Source: an uncultured Eubacteriales bacterium (GTDB lineage: Bacteria; Bacillota; Clostridia; Peptostreptococcales; Anaerovoracaceae). Taken from it: DNA of 64,000 nt. The DNA lies in contig CACYFF010000009.1 in assembly GCA_902773665.1 (NCBI GenBank), forward strand, positions 1-64,000, given 5' to 3'. The notes under the pieces are model-generated. The model made no database searches. It worked only from the letters and a program-made list of their open reading frames with translations, and was not told the DNA's origin. Both the position numbers and the translations under genes were made by a program. Each line of letters opens with the position of its first letter. The first letter of the stretch is position 1. Below, piece by piece: positions 25,019 to 32,540 of the stretch.

Positions 25019-25790
25019 CCCCGAGAGCGGTTCGCTGATCGTGGACGCCGCCATCTGCCTTCCCATTTTTCTGATCGCAGCGGGGCTTCTGATGCTCCTG
25101 CTGATGCAGGCGGGAACGGAGGATACGGTGGTGCGGGCTGCTGCGGATGCCAGCCTGACCTGCGTGGAAGCTGCTGCCGGTATGGAGGCCGTGGAGGCCG
25201 GCATTGCCGAAGATGTGCTGCAGGGCGCTTTTTATGCGGGAAAACTGTACGCCTATCTGAGCAAGGAATGGGACGACGGTCCGGACGTCTGGGTGACGGG
25301 TTTCCTGACAGATCAGAGGAGCCTGGCAGCCGGAAACCTTCGCATCGATCATCTGGTGCGCACCACGGTGACGACGCGAAGGAAAGCGCTGCATCCGCTG
25401 GGCAAGACGGAAGGCATTCTGTCGCTTCGCACGTTTTTATTCCGCCCCTGGGTCGGGGAGTCCAGGCAGGATACGCAGATGGACGATACGCGGGTCTACG
25501 TGTTTCCGAAATATGGGGAAAGGTATCACGCATACGGCTGCCGCATCATGAAGGAAGGCAGCGTGGAAGCGGTCCTCACGGAACAGTTGAAGCGCCGCTA
25601 CGCAGCCTGCAAGACCTGCAGACCTTCTTCGCTGCCGTACGGCAGCCTGGTCTTTCTGTTCTCGAAAGGATCGCGGGTCTATCACAGAAAAGAATGCCCC
25701 TGCATTACGAAGTACTACGTGAGCATGCCGAAAGGCGAAGCCGTCGCGGAAGGGTATACGCCTTGCCTGTTCTGCCAGGAGGGACTGTGA
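25005..25790 (+). CDS. Second TadE-like protein with two His/Cys metal-binding-like motifs
   Basis: The protein has about 261 residues from ATG 25005; longer frames to 24894 lie inside the upstream gene. The N-terminal pseudopilin helix is SGSLIVDAAICLPIFLIAAGLL. The C-terminal third holds two copies of a pattern. The first is YHAYGC ... AACKTC and the second is VYHRKECPCI ... YTPCLFC, that is Y-H-x3-C, about 20-25 residues, then C-x2-C. This resembles small metal-binding modules seen in nuclease-associated proteins and is unusual on a pseudopilin. The stop overlaps the next start (TGATG). Confidence 0.7.
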   Translation: MSTGDPESGSLIVDAAICLPIFLIAAGLLMLLLMQAGTEDTVVRAAADASLTCVEAAAGMEAVEAGIAEDVLQGAFYAGKLYAYLSKEWDDGPDVWVTGFLTDQRSLAAGNLRIDHLVRTTVTTRRKALHPLGKTEGILSLRTFLFRPWVGESRQDTQMDDTRVYVFPKYGERYHAYGCRIMKEGSVEAVLTEQLKRRYAACKTCRPSSLPYGSLVFLFSKGSRVYHRKECPCITKYYVSMPKGEAVAEGYTPCLFCQEGL

Positions 25791-26275
25791 TGCCGGACCA
25801 CATGCTCGCGCTCTGGAGGAGCGGGCGTTGTCCGTTTCTCGTCCCCGCCTCCTTCTGGGAAAGCCCGGACGGGCTGCGGATCCGCCTGGATGCGGAAGGA
25901 CTGGTGCAGGTCGCTTCCTATGCGGCCGCCTGCCCGGATGGACTGGAGGAAGGGTTCTGTCTGCTCCTGACTTCTCTTGCGTCAGCTGCCCGCGCATTCG
26001 CCTCGCTGCAGCAGTGGCTTGCCGATCCCGCTTATATCTCGCTGGATCCCTCGCTGCTGTTTTTTGACCGGGATAAGGGAAGCAGCCTGCTGATGTTATC
26101 GGACAGCCCGGACAGCAGGCCGTTTTTGGCGCGCTTTTCGGATCTGTGCCGGGGACTGGGGCCAAGCGGTGCGCTGATCGCAGAACGGCTGGAAGAAGCC
26201 GGCCGGTCCGTCCGGATGGAAGAGCAGGGAACTGCATGCTTTCTCGAAAAATGGCTGCTTCAGATCCTGGCGTAA
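25790..26275 (+). CDS. DUF6382-like protein of the Tad operon
   Basis: At 161 residues it has no membrane segment. The pattern (FLVPASFWESPDG, then LLTSLASAARAF, YISLDPSLLFFDRD, PFLARFSDL) resembles the N-terminal DUF6382 domain that, in other Clostridial Tad operons, is fused to an FHA domain. No FHA domain is present here. It is the last gene of the operon before a strong terminator. A role in regulating pilus assembly through phosphopeptide recognition is therefore not supported for this version. Confidence 0.6.
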   Translation: MPDHMLALWRSGRCPFLVPASFWESPDGLRIRLDAEGLVQVASYAAACPDGLEEGFCLLLTSLASAARAFASLQQWLADPAYISLDPSLLFFDRDKGSSLLMLSDSPDSRPFLARFSDLCRGLGPSGALIAERLEEAGRSVRMEEQGTACFLEKWLLQILA

Positions 26276-26280
26276 CGCAA

Positions 26281-26315
26281 TAGAAAAGGACCGGAGCGCT
26301 TCCGGTCCTTTTCTA
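26281..26315. terminator. Bidirectional terminator between the Tad operon and zinc-ribbon gene
   Basis: A perfect 15-bp stem (TAGAAAAGGACCGGA with its complement) has a 5-base loop, A-rich on the left and T-rich on the right. It serves the rightward Tad operon and the leftward zinc-ribbon gene. Confidence 0.88.
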
Positions 26316-26336
26316 TGTCTTCCTGATTATTCGAAT

Positions 26337-26513
26337 TTATTCAGCAGATCCCGTTTCTCTCATGGCTCTTCTTGCCTGTTTCCGCTTGTCTCTGCATTCC
26401 TTGCATCTCTTGGGTTCGTTGTCGAAGCCTTTTTCCTTGTAGAATTGCTGTTCACCTACTGTGAAAATAAATTCCTTACCACAGTCCTGACATACTAATG
26501 TCTTGTCTTCCAT
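26337..26513 (-). CDS. Small zinc-ribbon protein
   Basis: This 58-residue protein has two Cys pairs: VCQDCGKEF (Cys8, Cys11) and KRCKECRDKR (Cys37, Cys40), with FTVGEQQFYKEKGF between them and a basic helical tail. This is the common Firmicute zinc-ribbon small protein (often annotated as a probable zinc-binding domain). A typical AAGGAG site lies upstream on the minus strand. It may bind nucleic acid or act as a zinc store; the function is unknown. The stop lies 22 bases from the terminator. Confidence 0.88.
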   Translation of the reverse strand: MEDKTLVCQDCGKEFIFTVGEQQFYKEKGFDNEPKRCKECRDKRKQARRAMRETGSAE

Positions 26514-26634
26514 TGCTTTAACTCCTTGGCAATTATGTAGTAGAATATGAGATAGTTAATCATATAATGCTTTTTTGAATTTGTAAACAGTTTTTTACAT
26601 TCATATCGCAATTTTCATAAGAAGGAAAAAGGTT

Positions 26635-28653
26635 ATGAATTATATTATTTCAGTTGCAGAACATGCAGGCTTTTGCTTTGGTGTAAAGCGCGCGGTAGAC
26701 GCAGCGGAGCAGGAGCTGAAACGGGCGAAGGCAGACGGCGTCAAACTGTATTGCCTCGGTTCCCTCATCCACAACAAAGCCGTTACGGAAGATCTGGCGG
26801 AGAAGGGGCTCATCACGATCCGTTCGATCGAAGAGGCGGATCCCGGCAGCCGGGTGCTCATCCGGGCCCACGGGGAGCCGGACAGCACGTATCGGGCTGC
26901 GGAAGCCGCAGGGATCGAGATCCTGGACGAGACATGTCCGTTCGTATACCGCATCCACGACGCGGCGAGAAAAGCAGGAGAAGCCGGACGGCTCGTCTTT
27001 GTCATCGGTGACCCGGATCATCCGGAGGTGAAAGGCATCCTCGGGTCAACGGACCGGGCGGTAGGCGCCTGCGACGATCCGGAGCGCATTGCATATTATG
27101 CAGATCTCTTCCGGGATAAACCAGTCACGGCGCTGGCCCAGACGACGCTCACCCGGGCAAAATTCGATGCCTGCTGCGACGAATTGAAGAAGATCTGCGG
27201 CGACCTTCAGATCGAGGATACCATTTGCAACGCCACGAAACAGCGGCAGGACGCGGCCGCAAAACTTGCGGCAAACTCCGATGCGATGGTGGTGATCGGC
27301 GATAAAACGAGCTCTAACTCCCGCAAGCTATTCGACATCTGTTCACAGAATTGCATATTTACAGTTTTTATCGAAAAATTCGACGATTTACCGTTGCAAG
27401 AAATTTCAAAATATAATAAAATAGGCGTTGCAGCGAGTGCATCCGCACCGCAACAAATTATTTTGGAGGTTATTGCTAACATGAGTGAAGTACTCAAAGA
27501 TCAGAACACAGAAATGAACGAAATGCTCGCCTATATGGACGAGATCGAGAAGTCTCTTAAGCTTCCCGGTAGAGGCGAAGTAGTTACCGGAACGGTAGTA
27601 CAGGTCACGAACGATTACGTCGTAGTAAACCTGGGCTGCAAGAAGGACGGCATGCTGCCGAAGGAAGAGGTCACTCTCGAAGACGGTCAGGATCTTACTG
27701 CAGCATTTAAGGAAGGCGACGAAGTGCAGGCGAAAGTCATCAAGACCGATGACGGCGACGGCAACATCCTCCTTTCCAAGAAAAAGCTTCAGTCCGGCGA
27801 AAACTGGGAAGAGATTACCGCAGCACTGGACAGCAAGGAAGTACTCAACGTTACCGTCCTGAAGGAAGTCAAGGGCGGCGTTATCGCAGCATACAAGGAA
27901 GTTTCCGGCTTCATCCCCATGTCTCAGCTTGCAGACCACTATGTGGAGAACGCCGAGGAATTCATCGGAAAGACCCTGCCGGTCAAGGTCACGAGAGTCG
28001 ACCAGCGCAGAAACAAGGCTGTCTTCTCCCACAAGGCTTTCCTCACCGAAGAGAAGCATAAGAAGATCGCAGAAATTTGGGAGACCCTCAATGTCGGCGA
28101 CGTCGTCGAAGGCAAGGTCATGAGATTCACCGACTACGGCGCATTCGTAGACATCGGCGGCATCGACGGACTGCTCCACATCTCCGAGATCAGCTGGGGC
28201 AAGCTCAGACATCCCCAGGAAGCGCTGGAGATCGGTCAGATCGTCAACGTCAAGATCCTCAGCATGAACCCCGAAAAGGGCAAGATCTCTCTGGGTCTCA
28301 AGCAGAACGCTCCCGAACCCTGGTCCGTCATCGACGAGAACTATCACGAAGGCGACATCGTCAAGGGCAAGGTCGCTCAGATCAAGGAATACGGCGCATT
28401 CGTAGAACTGGCTCCGGGCCTCGACGGTCTGGTGCACATCTCCGAAGTAGCTCATAAGAGAGTCGGCAAGATCTCCGACGAGCTGCAGATCGGCCAGGAG
28501 ATCAATGCGAAGATCCTGGAGATCGACAAGGAGAAGAGAAGAATCTCCCTGTCCATCAAGGCTACGCTGCCTCTCCCCGGTTCCGAGGAAGAAGCGAAGG
28601 CCGAAGCTCCCGCAGAGGAAGCTCCTGCCGAAGAGGCTCCCGCAGAAGCTTAA
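26635..28653 (+). CDS. ispH: IspH (HMBPP reductase) fused to ribosomal protein S1
   Basis: The 672-residue fusion has two parts. Residues 1-280 are IspH, the Fe-S enzyme making IPP and DMAPP in the last step of the MEP pathway; the three cluster cysteines are Cys14, Cys101 and Cys198. From residue 283 there is a four-repeat S1 protein: GEVVTGTVVQVTNDYVVVNL, GGVIAAYKEVSGFIP, GDVVEGKVMRFTDYGAFVDI and GDIVKGKVAQIKEYGAFVEL, then an acidic Ala/Pro/Glu tail. This fusion is known in Clostridia. Met283 (27481) is preceded by GGAGG at 27463-27467, so internal initiation of S1 alone is possible. Confidence 0.95.
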   Translation: MNYIISVAEHAGFCFGVKRAVDAAEQELKRAKADGVKLYCLGSLIHNKAVTEDLAEKGLITIRSIEEADPGSRVLIRAHGEPDSTYRAAEAAGIEILDETCPFVYRIHDAARKAGEAGRLVFVIGDPDHPEVKGILGSTDRAVGACDDPERIAYYADLFRDKPVTALAQTTLTRAKFDACCDELKKICGDLQIEDTICNATKQRQDAAAKLAANSDAMVVIGDKTSSNSRKLFDICSQNCIFTVFIEKFDDLPLQEISKYNKIGVAASASAPQQIILEVIANMSEVLKDQNTEMNEMLAYMDEIEKSLKLPGRGEVVTGTVVQVTNDYVVVNLGCKKDGMLPKEEVTLEDGQDLTAAFKEGDEVQAKVIKTDDGDGNILLSKKKLQSGENWEEITAALDSKEVLNVTVLKEVKGGVIAAYKEVSGFIPMSQLADHYVENAEEFIGKTLPVKVTRVDQRRNKAVFSHKAFLTEEKHKKIAEIWETLNVGDVVEGKVMRFTDYGAFVDIGGIDGLLHISEISWGKLRHPQEALEIGQIVNVKILSMNPEKGKISLGLKQNAPEPWSVIDENYHEGDIVKGKVAQIKEYGAFVELAPGLDGLVHISEVAHKRVGKISDELQIGQEINAKILEIDKEKRRISLSIKATLPLPGSEEEAKAEAPAEEAPAEEAPAEA

Positions 28654-28665
28654 TTCCGGTCACCG

Positions 28666-28698
28666 AGCCCCAACCGCCCAGGCGGTATGGGGCTTTTT
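28666..28698 (+). terminator. Terminator after ispH-rpsA
   Basis: A 13-bp GC-rich stem (AGCCCCAACCGCC against GGCGGTATGGGGCT) is followed by TTTT. It overlaps an in-frame ATG of the next gene at 28687, which argues for the later start. Confidence 0.85.
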
Positions 28699-28716
28699 CC
28701 TTATACTAACGGCATC

Positions 28717-29244
28717 ATGAGTTCAGACAAGCGTACAAACATCATATTGATCGGCATGCCCGGCAGCGGTAAGACCACGGTGGGCCGCATCCTTGCGGAC
28801 AAACTGGATCTGCTGCAGGCCGACGGCGACAAGATCATCATCGAGTCGGAGGGACGTCCGCTCCAGGAGATCCTGGATACGGAGGGCAAGGAGTATTTCC
28901 TGTCCCTGGAAGGCCGTGTGCTGGCAAGCCTGGACTATGAGAACTACGTTATCTCGCCGGGAGGCAGTGCCTGCTATTATCCCGATGCCATGAAACACCT
29001 GTCGGAGATCGGCCACATCATCTATCTCAACGTGGAATTTCCGGAGATCGAACGGCGGGTCACGAACCTGGAGACCCGGGGCATCGTGTTCAAACCCGGA
29101 CAGACCTTCGAGGATCTGTACAACGAGCGCACGCCGCTGTACGAAAAGTACGCGGAATTCGTGGTCTGCTCCACGGGTCAGGAGCCGGAAGAAACGGCAA
29201 ACGAAGTATTGAAACTGCTGGGATACGACATTCCGGAAGAATAG
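28717..29244 (+). CDS. Shikimate kinase-like P-loop kinase
   Basis: The 175-residue kinase has Walker A GMPGSGKTT (13-21), ADGDKIIIE (35-43, the DxD that binds substrate and magnesium), a SPGGSACYY segment, and a lid NERTPLYEKYA. Shikimate kinases carry F-R-x-x-E after the DxD, where the Arg binds shikimate; here it is F-L-S-L-E (Leu62). The usual GGG is GGS. The substrate is therefore uncertain. It could be a diverged AroK or a kinase for another small acid. No aro genes are adjacent. I start at ATG 28717, after the terminator. Confidence 0.75.
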   Translation: MSSDKRTNIILIGMPGSGKTTVGRILADKLDLLQADGDKIIIESEGRPLQEILDTEGKEYFLSLEGRVLASLDYENYVISPGGSACYYPDAMKHLSEIGHIIYLNVEFPEIERRVTNLETRGIVFKPGQTFEDLYNERTPLYEKYAEFVVCSTGQEPEETANEVLKLLGYDIPEE

Positions 29245-29270
29245 AAAGGCCCAAGAGGCCTTTCTTTTTT
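29244..29270 (+). terminator. Terminator after the shikimate kinase-like gene
   Basis: An 8-bp stem (GAAAGGCC / GGCCTTTC) is followed by six or seven T residues and begins at the stop codon. Confidence 0.85.
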
Positions 29271-29316
29271 TATGCTCCATAATATGGTATAATGATATGT
29301 CTATCCGGAGGAGACC

Positions 29317-30462
29317 ATGTCCACAGTCACCATTCTAGCGATCATCATAGGCGTGCTGGCCATTGCCGTCATCGTACTGACGGTCGCTTTGACTGCCGTG
29401 CGCCGCGATATCAGCGCACAGCGGGTGGAGATCTACCAGACGCTGCAGTCGGAGTTTTCGGAGATGAACCGGGGATTGTCCGACCGCGCCTCGGAAGAGG
29501 ACAGGCGCATGGAGTATCTGCGGGCTACCATCGAGAACCGGCTGAACGCGCTGCAGTCCTCCAATGCCGCGGAACTGGATAAGATCCGCGCCTCCGTAGA
29601 CGAAAAACTGCAGAATTCCCTGGACGAGCGCCTGGCGCGCTCCTTTGCCCAGGTGAGGGGCAGCCTGGATCAGGTGTACCGGGGCCTCGGCGAGATGCAG
29701 GGCCTCGCGCAGGACGTGGGCGATCTGAGAAAGCTCATGACCAACGTCAAGAGCCGGGGCGTGATCGGCGAACTGCAGCTCGGAGCCATCCTGGAGCAGA
29801 TCCTGGCTCCCGGACAGTACGAGGTAAACGCGCAGGTTAAGCCAAACACGCAGGAAAGAGTGGAATATGCCGTAAAAATGCCCGGAAACGGAGGCGGCAG
29901 CGTCTATCTGCCCATCGATTCTAAATTCCCCGGTGACATCTACGGCGCGCTGCAGGACGCGTACGACAACGCGGACAGCGCCTATGCGGAAGTGCAGAGA
30001 AAACGGCTGGCGCAGTTCATCAAGTTGTCCGCGAAGGAGATCCGCGACAAATACGTCGAGCCTCCCTACACGACGGATTTTGCTGTCATGTTCCTGCCCT
30101 TCGAAGGGCTGTACGCGGAGGTCGTCAACATGGAACTGATGGAGATCTGCCAACGGGATTATAAGATCATGATCGCAGGGCCCTCCACGCTGGCTGCTCT
30201 ACTCAACAGCCTGCAGATGGGATTTAGGACCCTGGCGATCCAGAAGCGCTCCACGGAAGTCTGGGGCGTTTTAGGGCAGGTGAAGGGCGAGTTCGACAAG
30301 TTTGCGGACGTGCTGGCTTCCGCGCAGCAGCGGATCAACCAGGCCAACGCCGAGCTGGATAAGCTGATCGGCGTGCGCACCCGCAGCATCCAGAAGACCC
30401 TGTCCGGCATGCAGAAACTCAGCGATCCGGACGAAGAAGAGCAAGGCGGGTGGCTGCCATGA
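29317..30462 (+). CDS. rmuC: RmuC-family protein
   Basis: The 381-residue protein has an N-terminal membrane anchor (VTILAIIIGVLAIAVIVLTVAL), a coiled coil of about 110 residues, and the RmuC domain: SRGVIGELQLGAILEQILAPGQYE, then PIDSKFPGDIYGAL, PYTTDFAVMFLPFEGLYAEV and GPSTLAALLNSLQMGF. The fold belongs to the PD-(D/E)XK nuclease group; in E. coli RmuC limits inversion at short repeats. A TATAAT at 29288 fits a promoter. The stop overlaps the next ATG, so the phosphoesterase is coupled to it. Confidence 0.92.
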   Translation: MSTVTILAIIIGVLAIAVIVLTVALTAVRRDISAQRVEIYQTLQSEFSEMNRGLSDRASEEDRRMEYLRATIENRLNALQSSNAAELDKIRASVDEKLQNSLDERLARSFAQVRGSLDQVYRGLGEMQGLAQDVGDLRKLMTNVKSRGVIGELQLGAILEQILAPGQYEVNAQVKPNTQERVEYAVKMPGNGGGSVYLPIDSKFPGDIYGALQDAYDNADSAYAEVQRKRLAQFIKLSAKEIRDKYVEPPYTTDFAVMFLPFEGLYAEVVNMELMEICQRDYKIMIAGPSTLAALLNSLQMGFRTLAIQKRSTEVWGVLGQVKGEFDKFADVLASAQQRINQANAELDKLIGVRTRSIQKTLSGMQKLSDPDEEEQGGWLP

Positions 30463-31184
30463 ACGTATGGGCCATCGGCGATCTGCATCTGTCGCTTGAC
30501 CCCCGCATCGAAAAGCCCATGGACATCTTCGGCGGCAGCTGGGTGGGTCACGATAAAAAACTGAAGGATATCTGGCTGCGCATGGTGGAACCGGAAGACC
30601 TGGTCGTTCTCGCGGGCGACATCTCCTGGGCGCTGCGCCTGGAGGAAGCGCTGGAAGATCTGAAGTGGATCGATGCGCTGCCCGGCACGAAACTCATTTT
30701 AAAGGGCAATCACGATCTGTGGTGGTCCGGCATCTCGAAGGTGAAGAACGCCTGCAAGGACATGCCGACGCTGCGCTTTCTGCAGCACGACGCTTTCGTC
30801 TGGGGCCGCTGCATCGTCTTCGGTTCCCGGGGCTGGACCTGTCCCGGCGCCAAGGATTACCACGAGGAAGAAGACGGCGCCATCTACCGCAGGGAGGTGC
30901 TGCGGCTGGAGATGAGCGCAAAGGAAGCCGCGAGGCTGGCGGAGGGCGTGGATGACCCTTGCATCGTCGGCGTGATGCATTATCCGCCCATGAACGAGAA
31001 GTTCGAGCCCAACGGATTTACGCAGATCCTGGAGCAGAGCGGTGCAAAGCAAGTCGTTTACGGCCATCTCCACGGCCAGAACGCGTTCAAGAACGGTCCG
31101 CAGGGCACTTTTCACGGGATAGAGTACAGTTTGATCTCTTTGGACAAACTGGCATGTTGTCCGAAGCTGATTTATAAAGAATAA
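30459..31184 (+). CDS. Calcineurin-like metallophosphoesterase
   Basis: The protein has 241 residues from ATG 30459 (ATGA overlap with rmuC; an earlier GTG at 30450 is possible). The five metallophosphoesterase motifs are present: IGDLHLS, LAGDISWA, LKGNHDLWW, GVMHYPP and VYGHLHG. This is a dinuclear-metal hydrolase of unknown substrate. The family is widespread in Clostridia, often beside repair or recombination genes. The sequence contains DIFGGSWVGHDKK near residue 22, typical of this subfamily. Confidence 0.9.
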   Translation: MNVWAIGDLHLSLDPRIEKPMDIFGGSWVGHDKKLKDIWLRMVEPEDLVVLAGDISWALRLEEALEDLKWIDALPGTKLILKGNHDLWWSGISKVKNACKDMPTLRFLQHDAFVWGRCIVFGSRGWTCPGAKDYHEEEDGAIYRREVLRLEMSAKEAARLAEGVDDPCIVGVMHYPPMNEKFEPNGFTQILEQSGAKQVVYGHLHGQNAFKNGPQGTFHGIEYSLISLDKLACCPKLIYKE

Positions 31185-31202
31185 CGAAAAAACATAAAAG
31201 GA

Positions 31203-31321
31203 GCGGGTGGTGCCCAAAGAGGCTCATCGAGCGAGTGAGCGGTGCCGCGACAACCGAGTTTGCTCCCGTCGCGGCCATGCGAATGAGCGATGATGAGGAT
31301 GTGTTGGGCGACAGGACCCGC
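31203..31321 (+). repeat. Structured ~118-nt repeat upstream of deoB (copy 1)
   Basis: Nearly identical to 58,939-59,056, with a handful of differences. It folds on paper as an outer stem GCGGGT/ACCCGC, then TGCCCAA/TTGGGC, then CTCATC/GATGAG, and a central hairpin GCCGCGAC/GTCGCGGC (31,244-31,275). It lies between the phosphoesterase gene and deoB, in the same orientation as deoB, and ends about 40 bases before its start. It is probably a cis-regulatory RNA, small RNA, or dispersed repeat; I cannot match it to a riboswitch I know. Confidence 0.7.
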
Positions 31322-31361
31322 GCCGAGATTTTATTATCGTTTTACTAAGAAAGGCGAAACT

Positions 31362-32540
31362 ATGAAACGCGCGATCATTATGGTATTGGACAGCCTGGGC
31401 GTCGGCGAACTGCCCGATGCGGCTAATTACGGCGACGCCGGCAGCGATACCTTGGGCCATATCGCAGAACATGCGAAAAACTTTCATCCACAGAATCTGA
31501 TCGATCTCGGCATCGGCTGCATCGACGGGGTCAACCCCGCCGTGCCCAAAACGGACGCTCCCAAAGCCAGCTATGCGAAGATGAAGGAGATCTCCACCGG
31601 CAAGGATACGACCACCGGACATTGGGAGATCGCGGGGCTCTACACGAAGGTCCCCTTTAAGACATATCCCGACGGCTTCCCCAGGGAGTTCATCGAGGAA
31701 TACCAGAAGCGCATCGGCCGGGAAGTCATCGGAAACTATCCCGCCTCCGGCACCGTCATCATAGAGGAACTGGGAGATGAGCACGAAGCGACCGGCAAAC
31801 CCATCGTCTACACCTCTGCGGACAGCGTGTTCCAGATCGCCTGCAATGTGGATGTGGTGCCTCTGGAAGATCTGTACCATTACTGCGAGGTGGCAAGAGA
31901 GATGCTCGTGGGCGATTGGGCCTGCGGCCGGGTCATCGCGCGGCCCTATAAAAAGAATGCGGAAGGCAAGCGGGAACGCACGTCCGACCGCAAGGACTAT
32001 TCCGTTATGCCGCCCGCGCGCACGCTGCTCAACATGGTGCAGGATGCGGGGCAGGTGAGCGCCACCGTGGGCAAGATCTCCGATATCTTCGACCGCTACG
32101 GCGTGGACCTGGGCATCCATCTGCACGATAACATGGACGGCGTGGACCGCACCCTCCAGGCGCTGGCGACGGATTTCGAGGGCCTGCTCTTCGTCAACCT
32201 CGTGGATTTCGACGCGAAATACGGCCACAGAAGGGACGTGCAGGGCTACGGCGACTGCATCATGGAATTCGACGCCAGAGTGCCCGAACTGCTGGCCGCC
32301 CTCAAGGATGAGGACATCCTGATCTTCACGGCGGACCACGGCAACGATCCCACGGCCCACGGCACGGACCATACGAGAGAACACGTACCCCTGCTCGTCA
32401 TGGGAAAACCCGTCAAGGAAGGTGTCAACCTGGGCACGAGAACAACGTTTGCCGACATCGCCTGCACCTGCCTGGAGTGGCTGGGGATCGAAGAGAGACC
32501 CGCTATCGGAACTTCGTTCCTGAAGGAGATCTTAAAATGA
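31362..32540 (+). CDS. deoB: Phosphopentomutase
   Basis: This 392-residue alkaline phosphatase-superfamily enzyme interconverts (deoxy)ribose 1- and 5-phosphate in nucleoside salvage. Motifs: VLDSLGVGELPDA at the N-terminus (metal Asp), DTLGHIAEHA, STGKDTTTGHWEIAG containing the catalytic Thr, FTADHGNDPT and DHTREHVPLLV near the end. I start at ATG 31362, because the longer frame begins inside the structured repeat. It overlaps the next gene by four bases (ATGA), giving a deoB-deoA salvage operon. Confidence 0.96.
   Translation: MKRAIIMVLDSLGVGELPDAANYGDAGSDTLGHIAEHAKNFHPQNLIDLGIGCIDGVNPAVPKTDAPKASYAKMKEISTGKDTTTGHWEIAGLYTKVPFKTYPDGFPREFIEEYQKRIGREVIGNYPASGTVIIEELGDEHEATGKPIVYTSADSVFQIACNVDVVPLEDLYHYCEVAREMLVGDWACGRVIARPYKKNAEGKRERTSDRKDYSVMPPARTLLNMVQDAGQVSATVGKISDIFDRYGVDLGIHLHDNMDGVDRTLQALATDFEGLLFVNLVDFDAKYGHRRDVQGYGDCIMEFDARVPELLAALKDEDILIFTADHGNDPTAHGTDHTREHVPLLVMGKPVKEGVNLGTRTTFADIACTCLEWLGIEERPAIGTSFLKEILK

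Noticed and set aside
31203-31321. Known riboswitch or T-box before deoB
   Set aside because: The conserved cores of the common riboswitch classes I know do not match, and the same sequence appears before an unrelated gene.
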